Positions 53,463 through 64,000 of a stretch of 64,000 nucleotides of DNA are shown in pieces. Within the stretch, counting starts at the first letter, position 1. Each line of letters begins with the position of its first letter. This DNA comes from Dendrobium chrysotoxum. Lineage: Eukaryota; Streptophyta; Magnoliopsida; Asparagales; Orchidaceae. The notes under the pieces were generated by a model. That model saw nothing but the letters and a program-made list of their open reading frames with translations, made no database searches and was not told where the DNA came from. A program made the position numbers and the translations under genes. The DNA lies in contig CM034304.1 in NCBI GenBank assembly GCA_019925795.1, forward strand, positions 12,897,471 through 12,961,470, given 5' to 3'.

Positions 53463-56400
53463 TAAAATTCTATTTTAAAATTACATATATTTTAAATTTT
53501 TAAAATTTGAGAGATCCCTTGAAATTTTAAACATAGCTTGAGCATGCGAATAGAATTAATGGGGAGTGGTCATTAATCAATGAGCAATTAGTTTTGTTAA
53601 TTGTTCATTGATTAAGTCTCTTAATTAATTAAGTTATCTTTAAGCTTGCATGTATGAGAAGCACACACCACCTAGTCTAAGCTCTTCTAGACTTAAGGAC
53701 TTGAATGTATTTGTATGCCTTTATATATGTGTATGTCAAGGGTTAGTAACTTTGATTTGAACCCATCAAACTTAGTGACATCATTAAGGATTTTGATTAA
53801 AAAAACTAGAAGAATTATAGAAATTAGGACACACATCCTTTTAACTTGAAACTTAGAACATTTAAACTCAGTGGCATGCTCAGCTTATAAAAATTTCCCC
53901 ACTGAATTTTGAAGTCATTAAGCTCTTTCATTAACTTAATCAAAATTAAACCTTAAATAAGCCTTAAAATATTTTCAAAAATATAATAAATCAAATTTAA
54001 ACCCTAAAAAATACAAATAATATCTCTAACTAACTAGAATTGAACCCTTAATCAATGAAAAATAAAATCCCCTTGACTGGACTTTAAAATCAAGCTTAAT
54101 TTAATTTTAATTAAAATTTAATATTTAATTAATTTAATTAATTTAATTTATTAAAAATAATTTAAAACTCCAAAAATTTCTCAAACACTTGATAATCACT
54201 CCTTAGATCATTCTGAGCTTTGGGGGTGATTTCATGAAGTTTGGAGGTCATTTGGACTCAAATCAATAAAATGCCCTTAATTAAGCAAATTTTGAAAATT
54301 CAATAATTCACCAAACTTCATAAATTCATAACTAATTCAAATGAACTATAAATTAAGTAAACTCAAAGGCATTAAACTCATATTAAGGTCTAATATTTAT
54401 CAAAAATATCAAGTTTCTAAAAATCATTCAAATTTAAAAAAGTCAACCTTTGGTCAAACTTAATTTAAATTCAGGTCAAAACTTCAAACCTTCATAACAA
54501 AATATAGAAAACTCTAAATCCAGCATACTTATAGTCTAACTGATTATATTAAGATCTAGTATTTTAATAAAATATTAACTTTCTAGAAATCACTTTTAAT
54601 CAAAATATTAACTTTTGACCCCTTAATTAAATAATTAAAATAATCCAAAAAATTCTAAAATTTAATAAATCATCAAAACTTCTAGAAAACATCAATTTAA
54701 CATTAAAATCAGAAACTAATCAATTTAAATAAAATTTATCAACTCTTAAATCTTAATCAAAATCAAATTTACTTGATCATATCGGGTACTACTTAGTAAC
54801 CCAAGCCTATGAGGCTATTAAATTAGCCCCAAGAAAGGTGAAATAAACTTCATGGCCTCGGTGAGCAACAAAGGTGATATCCAAAAAATAATTAAAATTA
54901 ATTTTAAAATAAATTTAAATCATTTAGACTTAAACTCAAATTAAAAACTCCCTTAAGCCTTTCAATCAACCACAACATCAAACAACTTTAACAAATTGCC
55001 CTACTTAGGAGATATCCAAACCACACACCCTACCTCACACACTTTAGATGTTTTTCTAGAACAACCAACTCTAGTATTAGGCTAGCTGGTGTTTACTTTT
55101 CTACTACTTGCGTGTGCCGGGTTTTCCATGATTTTACTGCATGCTGTTTGCTAGTAGTAGAATTGATTGATTGTTTATTTATTTACTACACTCTGTGTTG
55201 ATTTGATTGTACATTAGATCTACCCCTAGCTAGGGATGAATTGTACTAATTCAATCTTATGTAGGTGGTCATGCTCGCACATGGAATTTAAAATTAAAAG
55301 GGGGCAAAATAATTAAGCTTTATAATTGACATATTTTGTGCAATGCTAAGAATGCTAAGACCCCTTTTAAATTAAAAGAGCATGGCCAAACGTGGCTATG
55401 ATTTGAGTATTTTAATTTCAAATATTAAATGCTTGAGATTAATATTAGCTACTTGGGATGTTAATATAATTGTTGATTATTATGATAACCATGTAGGATC
55501 GAGTCTAGATTTTTCTTTTAAATTTAAACGTAATTTGATTTGAATTAAGTTGTAAGTGTTAAGTGCTTTGAGATGATATATTTATATCTAACTTGAATTC
55601 CAAAGAGGAGAAGATATCTCTAAGGGGAGAGTCTTCCTCCATTTGGAAGATCAAGCTAGTATACTTCCAAAATATCCAAGGAGAAAAGGTAACACCCCTA
55701 TTCATGGGGAGTTTCTTTTTATTTGGATATCCGAAGCCGACGATCCAAGGAGTTCCAAGAAGATGAAGAAATAAAGAATAAGAAGATTCCAAAATCTCAA
55801 ATTCACTTGAGTCTTAGGAGTAGAATTTGGGTTGTAGTTAGTGATACCCGGCCACTTTTACTTTTCCTGTAGACCCTAGGTTGTATAATTAAAAGGTACT
55901 TGCCTTTGGACTTTTAATTTGAATATTATATTTAATTGATTTAATATTTAATTGATTTGATTGATGTGTTGATTTTGATCTAGAATTGTATGATTTTAGT
56001 AGTTTTTTGGCACTTTTGCATACAGATTTTAATTTAGCCTAGAATCTGATCGAAGGGTCGTGAGGACACGCTTAAAACTATTTCTACTTAAATAAAATTT
56101 AAAATATTTAGGCTCAGATAGAAACAACAACGCCTTTAAGAAGTAAGCCCGGATCGCCAGGAGTTTTTCATGCATTCATATTAGATCTTCTTTACCTTGT
56201 TGGCACCTCCACGCTTGCGAGTTCTGGTAGGCCACCTGACCTATTAGGGTGGAGTCCTGTCAAGGGGATGTTGTGCAATATCTAGGATAAAATCTATTTT
56301 TAAGCCTGATTTTAAAATTGCTTCATTCTAATTTAAAGCATTCGAGTCAACTAGCATGCATCTCATTAGTAACAAATTAAAATTGAGTTTAATTCTTAAT

Positions 56401-57476
56401 TGCATTTCTTGCTTAAGCATTTCACCCAATATATGTCAGGGGGTCAATTAGGAATCTGCTCTAGATGTCGACCCCAGCTCCTTAAACTTATCTTAAATAA
56501 CATCCTTAACTAATATTCCATTTAAAGATCAGACACATGATTTTGAAGCGCTTAGGTGGATTAACTGGCTCCCTAATCCAGGCTAGTGTAAGTCTAGATC
56601 CTGTATTACATTAGCTAGGATCCGGGTTACATATTTTCAGTACCTATTTTATACTTCAATTATGAGGTAAATTTTTAATCTTAAGACCTCAACCTCCAGG
56701 AATCTAATTCCCACTTTCTAATAAAATTGATCATTCAAATATTAAATCTCTTTCAATCAAACTCAAGCCCAACACTTAGGATAGGTTGGGGTATTTTTAA
56801 AGTAATTCAGAATATCAATACACCTCCTACCATACCTCCCTTGACTCTAGAAATAACTGTTCAAATTTGACCCATTCCCAGTTTAAAATCCCAAACCTTA
56901 TTTTCCTTTAATATCAATCTTTAAAATCTAAATAAAATTTGTATCACTATTTTAATCAAGAGTATTCATAGGAAAATTCTTGTTTCCTATGATGTAATTA
57001 ACTATGAGGCCTTGCGCTCGTCGGAGATTTAGAAACCTAGACCAGATTTCAAAATCAAGCTTTTTAAAACTTTAATTAATTATCTTTAAGAAATTTAAAA
57101 GTCAACGATCATTATCATCATTTTCAAATGATCGATAACAGACGATATCCTCTTTCCTCAGGGAGATATATCATACTATTATCATAACTTTGATTATGAA
57201 ATTAATGATCTCTTACCAAAATTATTATAGTCAAACAATGGATACATTATTTTGATCCTTCGGGATCATATATTATTTCTTCTTGAGTTTGACTATGATA
57301 ATCAGGATAAATTCAAAATTTTATAATCTGAGCCTATTAGAGAACGGTATATTTTTGAGATGATATATCATTCATAATAAGTGTTCAATTCTAAAATTAA
57401 AAATTTTAGAAATTAAAAATTTCTAAAAAAAATTAAATCCTTTTTTAAAACTAAATATATATATTTCAATCAAACA
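50669..57476 (+). repeat. LTR2, right copy: 5' LTR of element 2
   Basis: The same long Tat/Ogre-type LTR described at 4999-11798, here in its continuous context ahead of element 2. The HD-Zip-type hairpin is at 52430-52461. The left edge is the start of shared homology with LTR3; the right end is placed at the CA six bases before the primer binding site, by analogy with element 1. Confidence 0.65.
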
Positions 57477-57482
57477 AAAAAA

Positions 57483-57500
57483 TGGTGACTCCGCTAGGAA
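57483..57500 (+). other. Primer binding site of element 2
   Basis: TGGTGACTCCGCTAGGAA, three transitions from the tRNA-Arg-type site TGGCGACTCCGCTGGGGA. Identical to the left copy at 11805. Confidence 0.65.
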
Positions 57501-57997
57501 TTATCTCTCTGTCCATCTTTAATAGCGATACAAATTTTATTGAATAAGTGGTTCTAACTTCATTTCTTCCATTGGTCCATCTCCTATTTCTTTCTTGGGT
57601 GAATGTGTCCAACTCAATTAAGACATGTGAAAAGAGAGGTGAGTGTAGGAAACCTCCCTCCAAGTATGGCTTTGAGATTTTGCCTCCAATTTAATTGGTA
57701 GAGCAAAAGAGTCAAGCTAAATCCCATTCAAACCTTTCTATAAATGTTAGAAACTCATGTGCTTAAATTAATCAACAGCATGCTAAGTTATATAACTTAT
57801 AGAAGGTCCCCCAACCTCAAAAATCAAATTCTCAAAATCTTTGTCAAAGTCCAGATCTCTTTCAAAATCTAAATGGCATATACCATATATCACTATATAT
57901 TAGATTGTAACCTTTACAATTCAATATATGTGATTGATTGTATAAGTCAATTTCAAATTCAAGTTAAAATTTGATCCTTCTAGTGAAGTTTACCTTC

Positions 57998-59000
57998 GAC
58001 ATTTCAATCTCAAATCACCCATCGGGATGAAAGAGTCGGGCCAACTTTTTAATGTCTCCTTATTAAAATTTTTGTAAACCTTTTGTTGAACACGAGTTCA
58101 GCACCTCGAGTTTGAAAAATAAGAAGAGATGTTGTCAAAATTTTGAATTTTCCAAACATCAATTCTCTAATTCTAATAGTCATTGCAAATATATCCTTCT
58201 ATAATAATCGTCATAGTTGTATATATGCAATGCACCTTCAATTCTTCCGGTCGATTCAATCTTTGACATTTCATTCCGAATCACTTATCGGGATGTAAGA
58301 GTCAGGTTGATCTTTTAGAATCTCCTTCTTGGAGTTTTGTAAACTTTTATGTTGAACACATGTCCAACACTTCAAGTTTTAAAAATAAGGGGAGGTGCTA
58401 CCAAAATTTTAAAGTTTTCAAAACATCATTTTTTAAATTCTTCAATTTTAATCATCATTTGTCATATGTTCTCTTAGAATATGTTTTGTAAGATTAACTT
58501 TGACAATACAAATCCAATCTCTTCCAAAAATTAATGTCTAATTTTAGTATCTCTCAAATCTTTGAACTCTGACATTTTACCTCGAACTCTTCAACGAGAT
58601 AAAAGAGTCGAGTTCACTTCTTTAGGATCTTCCCTAAAATTTATAAACCATCACGTTGAATGAAAATTCAATATCTCGAGTTTCAAAAATAAGGGGAGAT
58701 GCTGCTGAATTTTTGAGTCTCTAAAATTCCTTTCAAATCAAATTCAACATCTATTATTATATGTATTACTAGCATACACTCTTGTAGTACAACATATACA
58801 ATGAAAATTCAATTATCTTTAAACTCAAATTTGAGATTCAATCTTTCTATCAAAATGAATCTCTGACATCTTATCCCTAGCTTAGTCAGTGGGGTAAGAG
58901 AGTCGAGTTGAAACTTCTTGATTTTCCTTAAAATTTATTAACCATCAAGTTGAAATCAAATTCAACCTATTGAGTTTTAAATACTCAATGAAAATCTTTC
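57998..59000 (+). repeat. Degenerate tandem repeats in the element 2 leader
   Basis: Four units start near 57998, 58265, 58571 and 58865 (periods about 267, 306, 294). Each has GACATTT or GACATCT, then an A/C-rich phrase ending GGGAT(G)-AAGAGTC or GGTAAGAGAGTC, then TTTGTAAAC- or TTATAAACC-type text, then TTGAA and AAAATAAG-GG-AG. Diverged to the point that no unit is intact. The N gap in the left copy falls inside unit 1. Confidence 0.75.
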
Positions 59001-59276
59001 AATATTCAAAATTTCAAATCTCCATTCAAATCAAATCCAGATCATCATTATTATATGTCTCTCTACAACATTCTCTTATAGTTAAACATATACAACAAAA
59101 ATTCAATTTTTCTTCAACTCAAAATTGCTTTCTATATCTTATTATTGTATATCAGATTATAGTCATTATAATTCGAGTTACATGATAAAATATAGAGAAT
59201 TTCTTATTAAAATTCAAATTTAAAGTTCTGATTCAAATCTTTTCCTTACAAATTTCAGACAATCAAATCCCTTGCA

Positions 59277-61226
59277 ATGGCTGGAAAACTTCTGTTCTCG
59301 ATTGACCGCGACCTTCAAGTCGAAGAACTGATTCACATCAACACAATCCAGTTTGGAATGAGTTTTAAGACTTCGAAACTGTTAGTGAATGGTGGAACCA
59401 TCATCAACCTCACCGCTGAGGGCAATAAAAATAGTCCTGTAGTTGAACTAGAAGTGGGTGTAATAAGTGACCTTCCCCCCACGCTCGAGGTGGCAGCAGG
59501 TGCCACCCTTACACCTCTTGCACCCTCAATCCCGGATGAGGATAAGAAAATTGAGGTCAAGTTTACTGTTAAAAAGGGGTCTTCTAGTTCTGGACCACTG
59601 TTTGGCACCAAGAGTGCTAGGAAGAACTATCTGAGAAGGGTCAGAAAGAAGACCACCAAATCAAAAAAAATTGCTGAACAGAAAGCTTTAAGTCTAGTTG
59701 AGCCTGAGGTTGCTGAGGAGCTTCCTATCCCCGTCTCTTCTCTACTCCTGAAAGGGAGTCATTTTCACCCCCCTCGCAGCTACTGTAGGGGAGGAGAGAG
59801 TTACGAGGATTGCTAGCTCTCCACCTATCTCAGTTGACTACTCTATGAAGAAAACCACAAAGGAAAAGCATACTTTAAGAACAAGAATGTTAAGGAACAT
59901 CATTCACACTTGTGCTGTTGAGATAGGTCAGATAAAAGAATAATATGTGAGACACTTGAAGGGGGTAATCTCACACAAACTTGAGAAGGAAGTTTTAAAA
60001 GAAGAAAGATCTGAAGCAAAGAATCTAACTCCTCAACTAGTGAGGAGAAATAAAAAGTTTGTTAAACAACCCGTTTCCTCTGTCTTAGTGGATGGATATC
60101 ATTGGGTGCCTCACCTCCCATCTGTAAAGACGCAAGAAGTAGTCTTAATTGGATCTAGTAGGAGTCACCCTCTCAGCGGTAGACCTCCAGTTCCCCCTTC
60201 GAGGTTTTTAACGTTGGCCCATGTGATAGCCAAAACAAAGGAGATCGTTAAGGATATCAAATCAGTTGATGTTAAGGGCAAGAGGCCCATATTTTTAGAT
60301 GAACCATATGTACCAATAAAGATAAGCAGATTTATTAGAATCCAGATAAGAGATACTCCAGTTAAGTTACCTATTGAGGTCCCCCGACTCCCTATTCAGG
60401 GATGTAAGGATTCCATTTTTATTGATGTTGGAGTTCCTACTGTTCAAGCGCCTCCATCACCAGTTAAGGTGGATATCCTTCACCCTACTGAGGATGTCAC
60501 CCTTATGACTACCGACCCCGGGACAGTCGGAGGGGAGGGGACAGTGCCAGATGATGATCAAGAAATGTTAGATCAGTTAGTAGTGGAACCTACTGCTGAT
60601 GATGTAAAAGTTCAAAAAGTTCTTGCCAAGCTAGGGAAGAAGAGTTTGAAGAAATGATCAACTATAAAAGATACCTTCCCATTGATATTGAGTCAATTGA
60701 GGATAGACCATTTGATGAGGTAGTCCAGGAGATCAGAGATATACTTAAGAAGAAGGCAATTGAAGCCTACGATTTAGAGGCAGATGATTTAATGATGGAG
60801 GATTCAGTTAGAGACATTTGTATGGTTGAAACTCGAGCACTAAATAATGATACTGAGCCTTCAAGACACCAATCTGGTAAGGAAAAAGCCTCTACAGCTA
60901 TAGATTTTGATTCAGATGGATCAATCAAGTTGAATGAAAAGGGTGAGTATATCAAAAGTCTAGAGAATAAAATTGAGCAGATGATGCTAAGAATGGAACA
61001 AATGAAGAATCAGATGGTCAAAACTCAACTGTCTCAGTCCGAGCAGTTGCAACCTACACTACACACAGTAGGTGAGAATAGCAGAAAGATAGAATCAAGC
61101 CCCAAAATTCTAGAAGTTACTTCCCTAGTCTCTCCAACAGATAAAGATATATGCCAGATGATTGAGACCCCGGGTAAGGGAGGCCTTAGCCCACTCTCAA
61201 GGGACTGCATCTATTCCAAAGGGTAG
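59277..61226 (+). pseudogene. gag: Element 2 gag N-terminal region, broken
   Basis: Open pieces 59277-59816 (179 residues, start MAGKLLFSIDRD), 59947-60657 (236) and 60654-61226 (190) lie in frames 3, 1 and 3. The first resembles the element 1 gag start. The stretch at about 59860-60000 matches element 1 around RTLSQRIRSII (here TLRTRMLRNII) and is cut by a TAA near 59941, compatible with CAA to TAA. Residues with a Glu/Lys/Met/Gln helix (60960-61040, IEQMMLRMEQMKNQM) correspond to the coiled-coil-like stretch of element 1 gag. Together they show a long gag, not separate genes. Confidence 0.7.
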
Positions 61227-61350
61227 ACCTTACCCTGAAGAATATGATTTAGTTTCTTATCTTAAAGGCTTTATGCCACCTTCATTTAAAGTTTTTAGTG
61301 GTTTAGAAAACCCAAGACAAAATTTGGCCCACTTTCGAGCGAGCTGTTGC
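61162..61350 (+). pseudogene. gag: Element 2 gag core, first half
   Basis: Reading GRPYPEEYDLVSYLKGFMPP, then FKVFSGLENPRQNLAHFRA aligns with the start of the Gag domain of element 1 (GRPYPVEYEHEPYPPGFVPP). It runs to AS-CC at the hAT insertion site (61350). Confidence 0.8.
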
Positions 61351-63390
61351 TAGGGCTGCAAGCGAACTGAGCATTCGATAAGCTGCTCGAGGCTCGGCTC
61401 GATAAGAGCTCGTTTGTGATCGTTCAATTAGTTAGTTGAACAAGCTTGAACACTTCCGTAAATACTCGATGTGTTAATAAACAAACTTGAACAATAATGT
61501 GTTTGACTCGATTAGGTTCGTGAACATAATCGTTTAAAGCTCATGAACATACTCGATATGAGGCTAGATAAGAAGCTCGTGAACAAAGAACTCGATTATT
61601 TGATATTTGACATTAAGATCTATTAATTCTCATTATTATTATTATATATATTTAATAAATAAGCTATTATTATATATTAATTGATATTAATCGATTAATT
61701 CTCATTAATATTATTACTTACCCTTTATTTACTAATAATAATTATTTAATTTATAATTAATAACAAAATAAGCTTATTATAATATAATGATATAATTATT
61801 GTTAAATAATAAAATTTAAAGCAAATAAAAATTAAATATTCTTATTAAATCTTAGTGAATGAATAATTGAATGCTTCTGAATGTTAATTTAATTATTATT
61901 TTGTATGTTCCCAGTCTAATAAGATATTAAAAACTTTTCTTTTATCTTGTAGGTACCGAGTATCCCACGTCAAACATATTCATGTGTGAGCTCTGGGGAA
62001 CAAAGGAGATGTTGGATGATAATTGTTTACGTGGAAATGCACACATTAGAGACATGGCAAGAAAAATGAAAGATAAATTTGATAAATATTGAGGTGATTG
62101 TAATCTTCTAATCTCATTAGGTGCAATTTTAGACCCAAGACATAAAATGAAAATGATAAGCTTTGCTTTCAATTCTATATATACTGAAGACATACCACAA
62201 ATGCACATCACCGATGTTCGAGAGAGTTTATATACACTTTATAATGAGTATGTAGAAGATGATAAAATCACAAATGCTGAGAGGACTGCAGTTGAAGTTG
62301 AAACAATTAGTAATTCTGTTAGAGGTAGGCCTATTTATGGAAAGAGAAAATATGAAACTTATATTAGAATAGATTACACTACTCAAGCATTAAATTGTTA
62401 GTTGGTGATAATTTTATTTACAATTCCTAATTTATTGTATTACATCCTGCAGACTAGGGAGGAAACAAAGGAGATCTCATTGGTTTAATAAGGAGCGAAG
62501 TATTCTTTTTTGAAGATTATTGTTTTAGTTTTGTTTACCTATTGTATTTTTGTAGTTTTGACAGATATTACTATTTTTTTAGAGAAAGTTTTAGTATATT
62601 ATTTGCTTAATTTTGGGATATGGAGTTCTGTTCCAAGATATGTCATATGCCAATGTCTTATGCTTTGAAATTGTTGGAGTATATTTTGAACACACAAGCC
62701 TTTATTCACTAAATGTGCATTGCATTTTTCTGAAATTTTTTGTATTTACCGATAAAATTACTTGTAATGCTAAAATATTAACATGCTTTATTTTATATGA
62801 TGTATTTATTTTAATGGTGTGTTTTATATGATGTATTTATCTTGACAGTGCATTTTTGTAGTTTTGATTTCTAACGGAACCATTAAAGTCTTTCTATGAA
62901 TGCAGAAGATAATCTTTCAATTGTTGTACCAAATGGAGAGAAATGCAATAGGTAAGCTTCATTTAAAAATATATTCATATTGATTAGTGTTATTTTTATT
63001 TTACATAGATAATTGCTTTTATTATAAATGTGTTTGTTCATAGATATATTCATGAACGTGTTTGTTTGATTGTTTAAAAAAATTCGTTAAATATGTTCAC
63101 GAACATGCTCGATGTAATTGTTTGTTAGGAAGCTCGAAAAAGCTCGTTTGTTAAGTTAATGAATATCTAAAAGTAGAGCTCGTTTATAGCTCGTTTGTTT
63201 AAAACTCGATAAGCACTAAACGAACCGAACATGAACTGAACATGAACACTCATTAATTTAAATGAACCAAACATGAACACAAATAATAAAGCTCGAACAA
63301 ACACGAACCAAACTTGAACAAGATGATATTAAATGAAATCAAACATGAACACTCATATACTCGGCTTGGCTCGGTTCATTTGCAGCCCTA
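61351..63390 (+). mobile_element. hAT-type DNA transposon, 2040 bp, with 8-bp target duplication
   Basis: Ends TAGGGCTGCAAG and TTTGCAGCCCTA form an imperfect terminal inverted repeat of about 12 bp. GCTGTTGC is duplicated at 61343-61350 and 63391-63398, the 8-bp signature of hAT insertion. Both subterminal zones are rich in CTCG/CGAG and GAAC/GTTC words in opposite orientations. The interior encodes part of a hAT transposase. It sits inside the gag core of element 2, whose reading resumes on the other side. Confidence 0.92.
61953..62401 (+). pseudogene. hAT transposase fragment (RICESLEEPER-like)
   Basis: After an intron-like acceptor (pyrimidine tract then CTTGTAG at about 61945-61951), the reading is YPTSNIFMCELW, then MARKMKDKFDKY, a TGA at 62090-62092, then GDCNLLISLGAILDPRHKMK and VRESLYTLYNEYVED. 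The KFDKYW-G and ILDPR-KMK landmarks are those of plant hAT transposases of the RICESLEEPER type (the hAT-like RNase H fold region). The Trp codon of the motif is the TGA. The N-terminal zinc finger and C-terminal dimerisation domain are not found, so it is a dead fragment. Confidence 0.8.
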
Positions 63391-64000
63391 GCTGTTGCAA
63401 CACAGGAGGGTCAGATGCGCTACTCTTTTGCTAGTTTGTGAGTAGTCTGTCCGGTATTTCTTTTGAGTGGTACACAGATCCTTAGAATGGTTTAGTGAAA
63501 AAATTCACAGAGCTCGAGAGTCTATTCTTAAAGAGATTCTCAAGAGCTCAGTAGTGTGTAACCGTTAGAAATCTCATCATTAAAAAACAAAAGTCGGGCG
63601 AGTCTTTGGTTCAGTACATTTTGAGGTGGCGAAACCTCTCGATGAAGTGTGAACCCCAGTTGCAAGAGCAACAAGCAGTGAAGATTCTTTTAAAGAACAT
63701 CTATGGGACTATTACTTTTCTCCTGAAGGGTTTCACTATTAAAACCTTCAAAAAACCTTTGAATAAGGCTAGTAATCTACAGGAAGAGGCTTCTAAAATG
63801 TCATTCCTGAAGGATTCTATCGAAGAAAAGCAAGCTATTAAACCATTGAAGTCTTTTGAAAAGAGAATGGCATTAGTTTCAACTATCGATAAGGGGAAGA
63901 AACCAATGAATGTTCAATCAAGTAATCCTCCAATTCAACAAACTCAGAAATCTCCACCTTTTCAGGTAACTTCTCAACCTACTAGAGATACTGACCTGAT
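63391..64000 (+). pseudogene. gag: Element 2 gag core, second half
   Basis: Resumes directly after the hAT: CCNTGGSDAL-type text, then FEWYTDP, then LRWRNLSMKCEPQLQEQQAV and LLKNIYGTITFLLKGFTI aligned with element 1 (IVRWRNLSLQCEP ... LLKNIDGPIAPYLKGFSI). Several stops and frame changes occur between 63440 and 63600. From about 63600 to the window end one frame stays open with Lys/Ser/Gln-rich text. The continuity past KGFTIKTFKK shows where the element 1 gag frame was lost. Confidence 0.8.

Larger units (their letters stand above)
45672..58044 (+). repeat. Right copy of the 12.4-kb direct duplication (matches 1-12366)
   Basis: Same content and order as 1-12366 and continuous with the element 2 gag on its right, so this copy is the better-supported placement. 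The coordinate offset stays at 45670-45671 for the first 5 kb and then drifts slowly through single-base indels and AT-repeat length changes. Confidence 0.95.
57483..64000 (+). mobile_element. Element 2: old Tat/Ogre-type retrotransposon, internal region (continues past window)
   Basis: Primer binding site, a leader with degenerate tandem repeats, and a gag region that aligns with element 1 gag but is broken by stops, frame changes and a hAT insertion. Window end cuts it before pol. More decayed than element 1 (degenerate primer site, multiple stops). Confidence 0.8.

Overview
This window is plant nuclear DNA made almost entirely of nested transposable elements. I find no cellular protein-coding gene, tRNA, rRNA or CRISPR array. 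The plant call rests on four families that occur together in flowering-plant genomes: Tat/Ogre-type Ty3-gypsy elements with two RNase H domains, Ty1-copia, a CACTA element with a plant Ptta/En/Spm-type transposase relic, and a hAT element of the RICESLEEPER type. The species cannot be named from the sequence.

Layout. (1) 1-12366 is a near-identical direct copy of 45672-58044 (about 12.4 kb). It holds RTE LINE debris with a solo LTR inserted in it, then a very long, AT-rich Tat/Ogre-type LTR (here LTR2), its primer binding site and part of the leader. (2) 12367-12866 is a 500-N gap. (3) 12867-34654 is one young Tat/Ogre-type retrotransposon (element 1): the last 471 bp of the 5' LTR, a tRNA-Arg-type primer binding site, a leader, a frame-broken gag, a nearly open pol (protease, RT, RNase H, second RNase H, integrase), about 5 kb of tandem-repeat-rich 3' UTR, and a 3' LTR of about 7 kb whose left edge I could not place. 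(4) 34655-39215 is a related LTR in inverted orientation (LTR3), into which element 1 appears to have inserted. (5) 39869-41441 is a copia relic interrupted by a small DNA element. (6) 42505-45219 is a CACTA element with both ends and a TTA target duplication. (7) 45672-58044 is the second copy of the duplicated block. (8) 57483-64000 is the start of element 2, an old Tat/Ogre-type copy with a decayed gag that carries a 2040-bp hAT insertion with an 8-bp target duplication.

How the parts relate. Element 1 has the parts of a replicating retroelement: LTR promoter (TATA box at 28280), primer binding site, Gag with a zinc knuckle, and Pol enzymes with intact catalytic residues in RT, second RNase H and integrase. 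This copy is probably defective: several gag frame changes and one in-frame TAG in the integrase zinc finger. LTR1, LTR2 and LTR3 are diverged relatives and allow comparison: all three keep a hairpin-rich block with HD-Zip II-type CAATSATTG sites, degenerate in LTR3, and an ACGTGGC-type motif.

The most interesting signals are in the element 1 3' UTR. Tandem units of about 290 bp (24761-25741) each carry several hairpins whose stems differ between units by compensatory base-pair changes, including a G-U intermediate. A separate 180-bp stretch (23470-23651) is a string of seven short hairpins, mostly with AAA loops. The duplicated block flanking an arbitrary-sized gap is most simply an assembly artefact (two haplotypes or a misjoin) and should be resolved before the left end is used.
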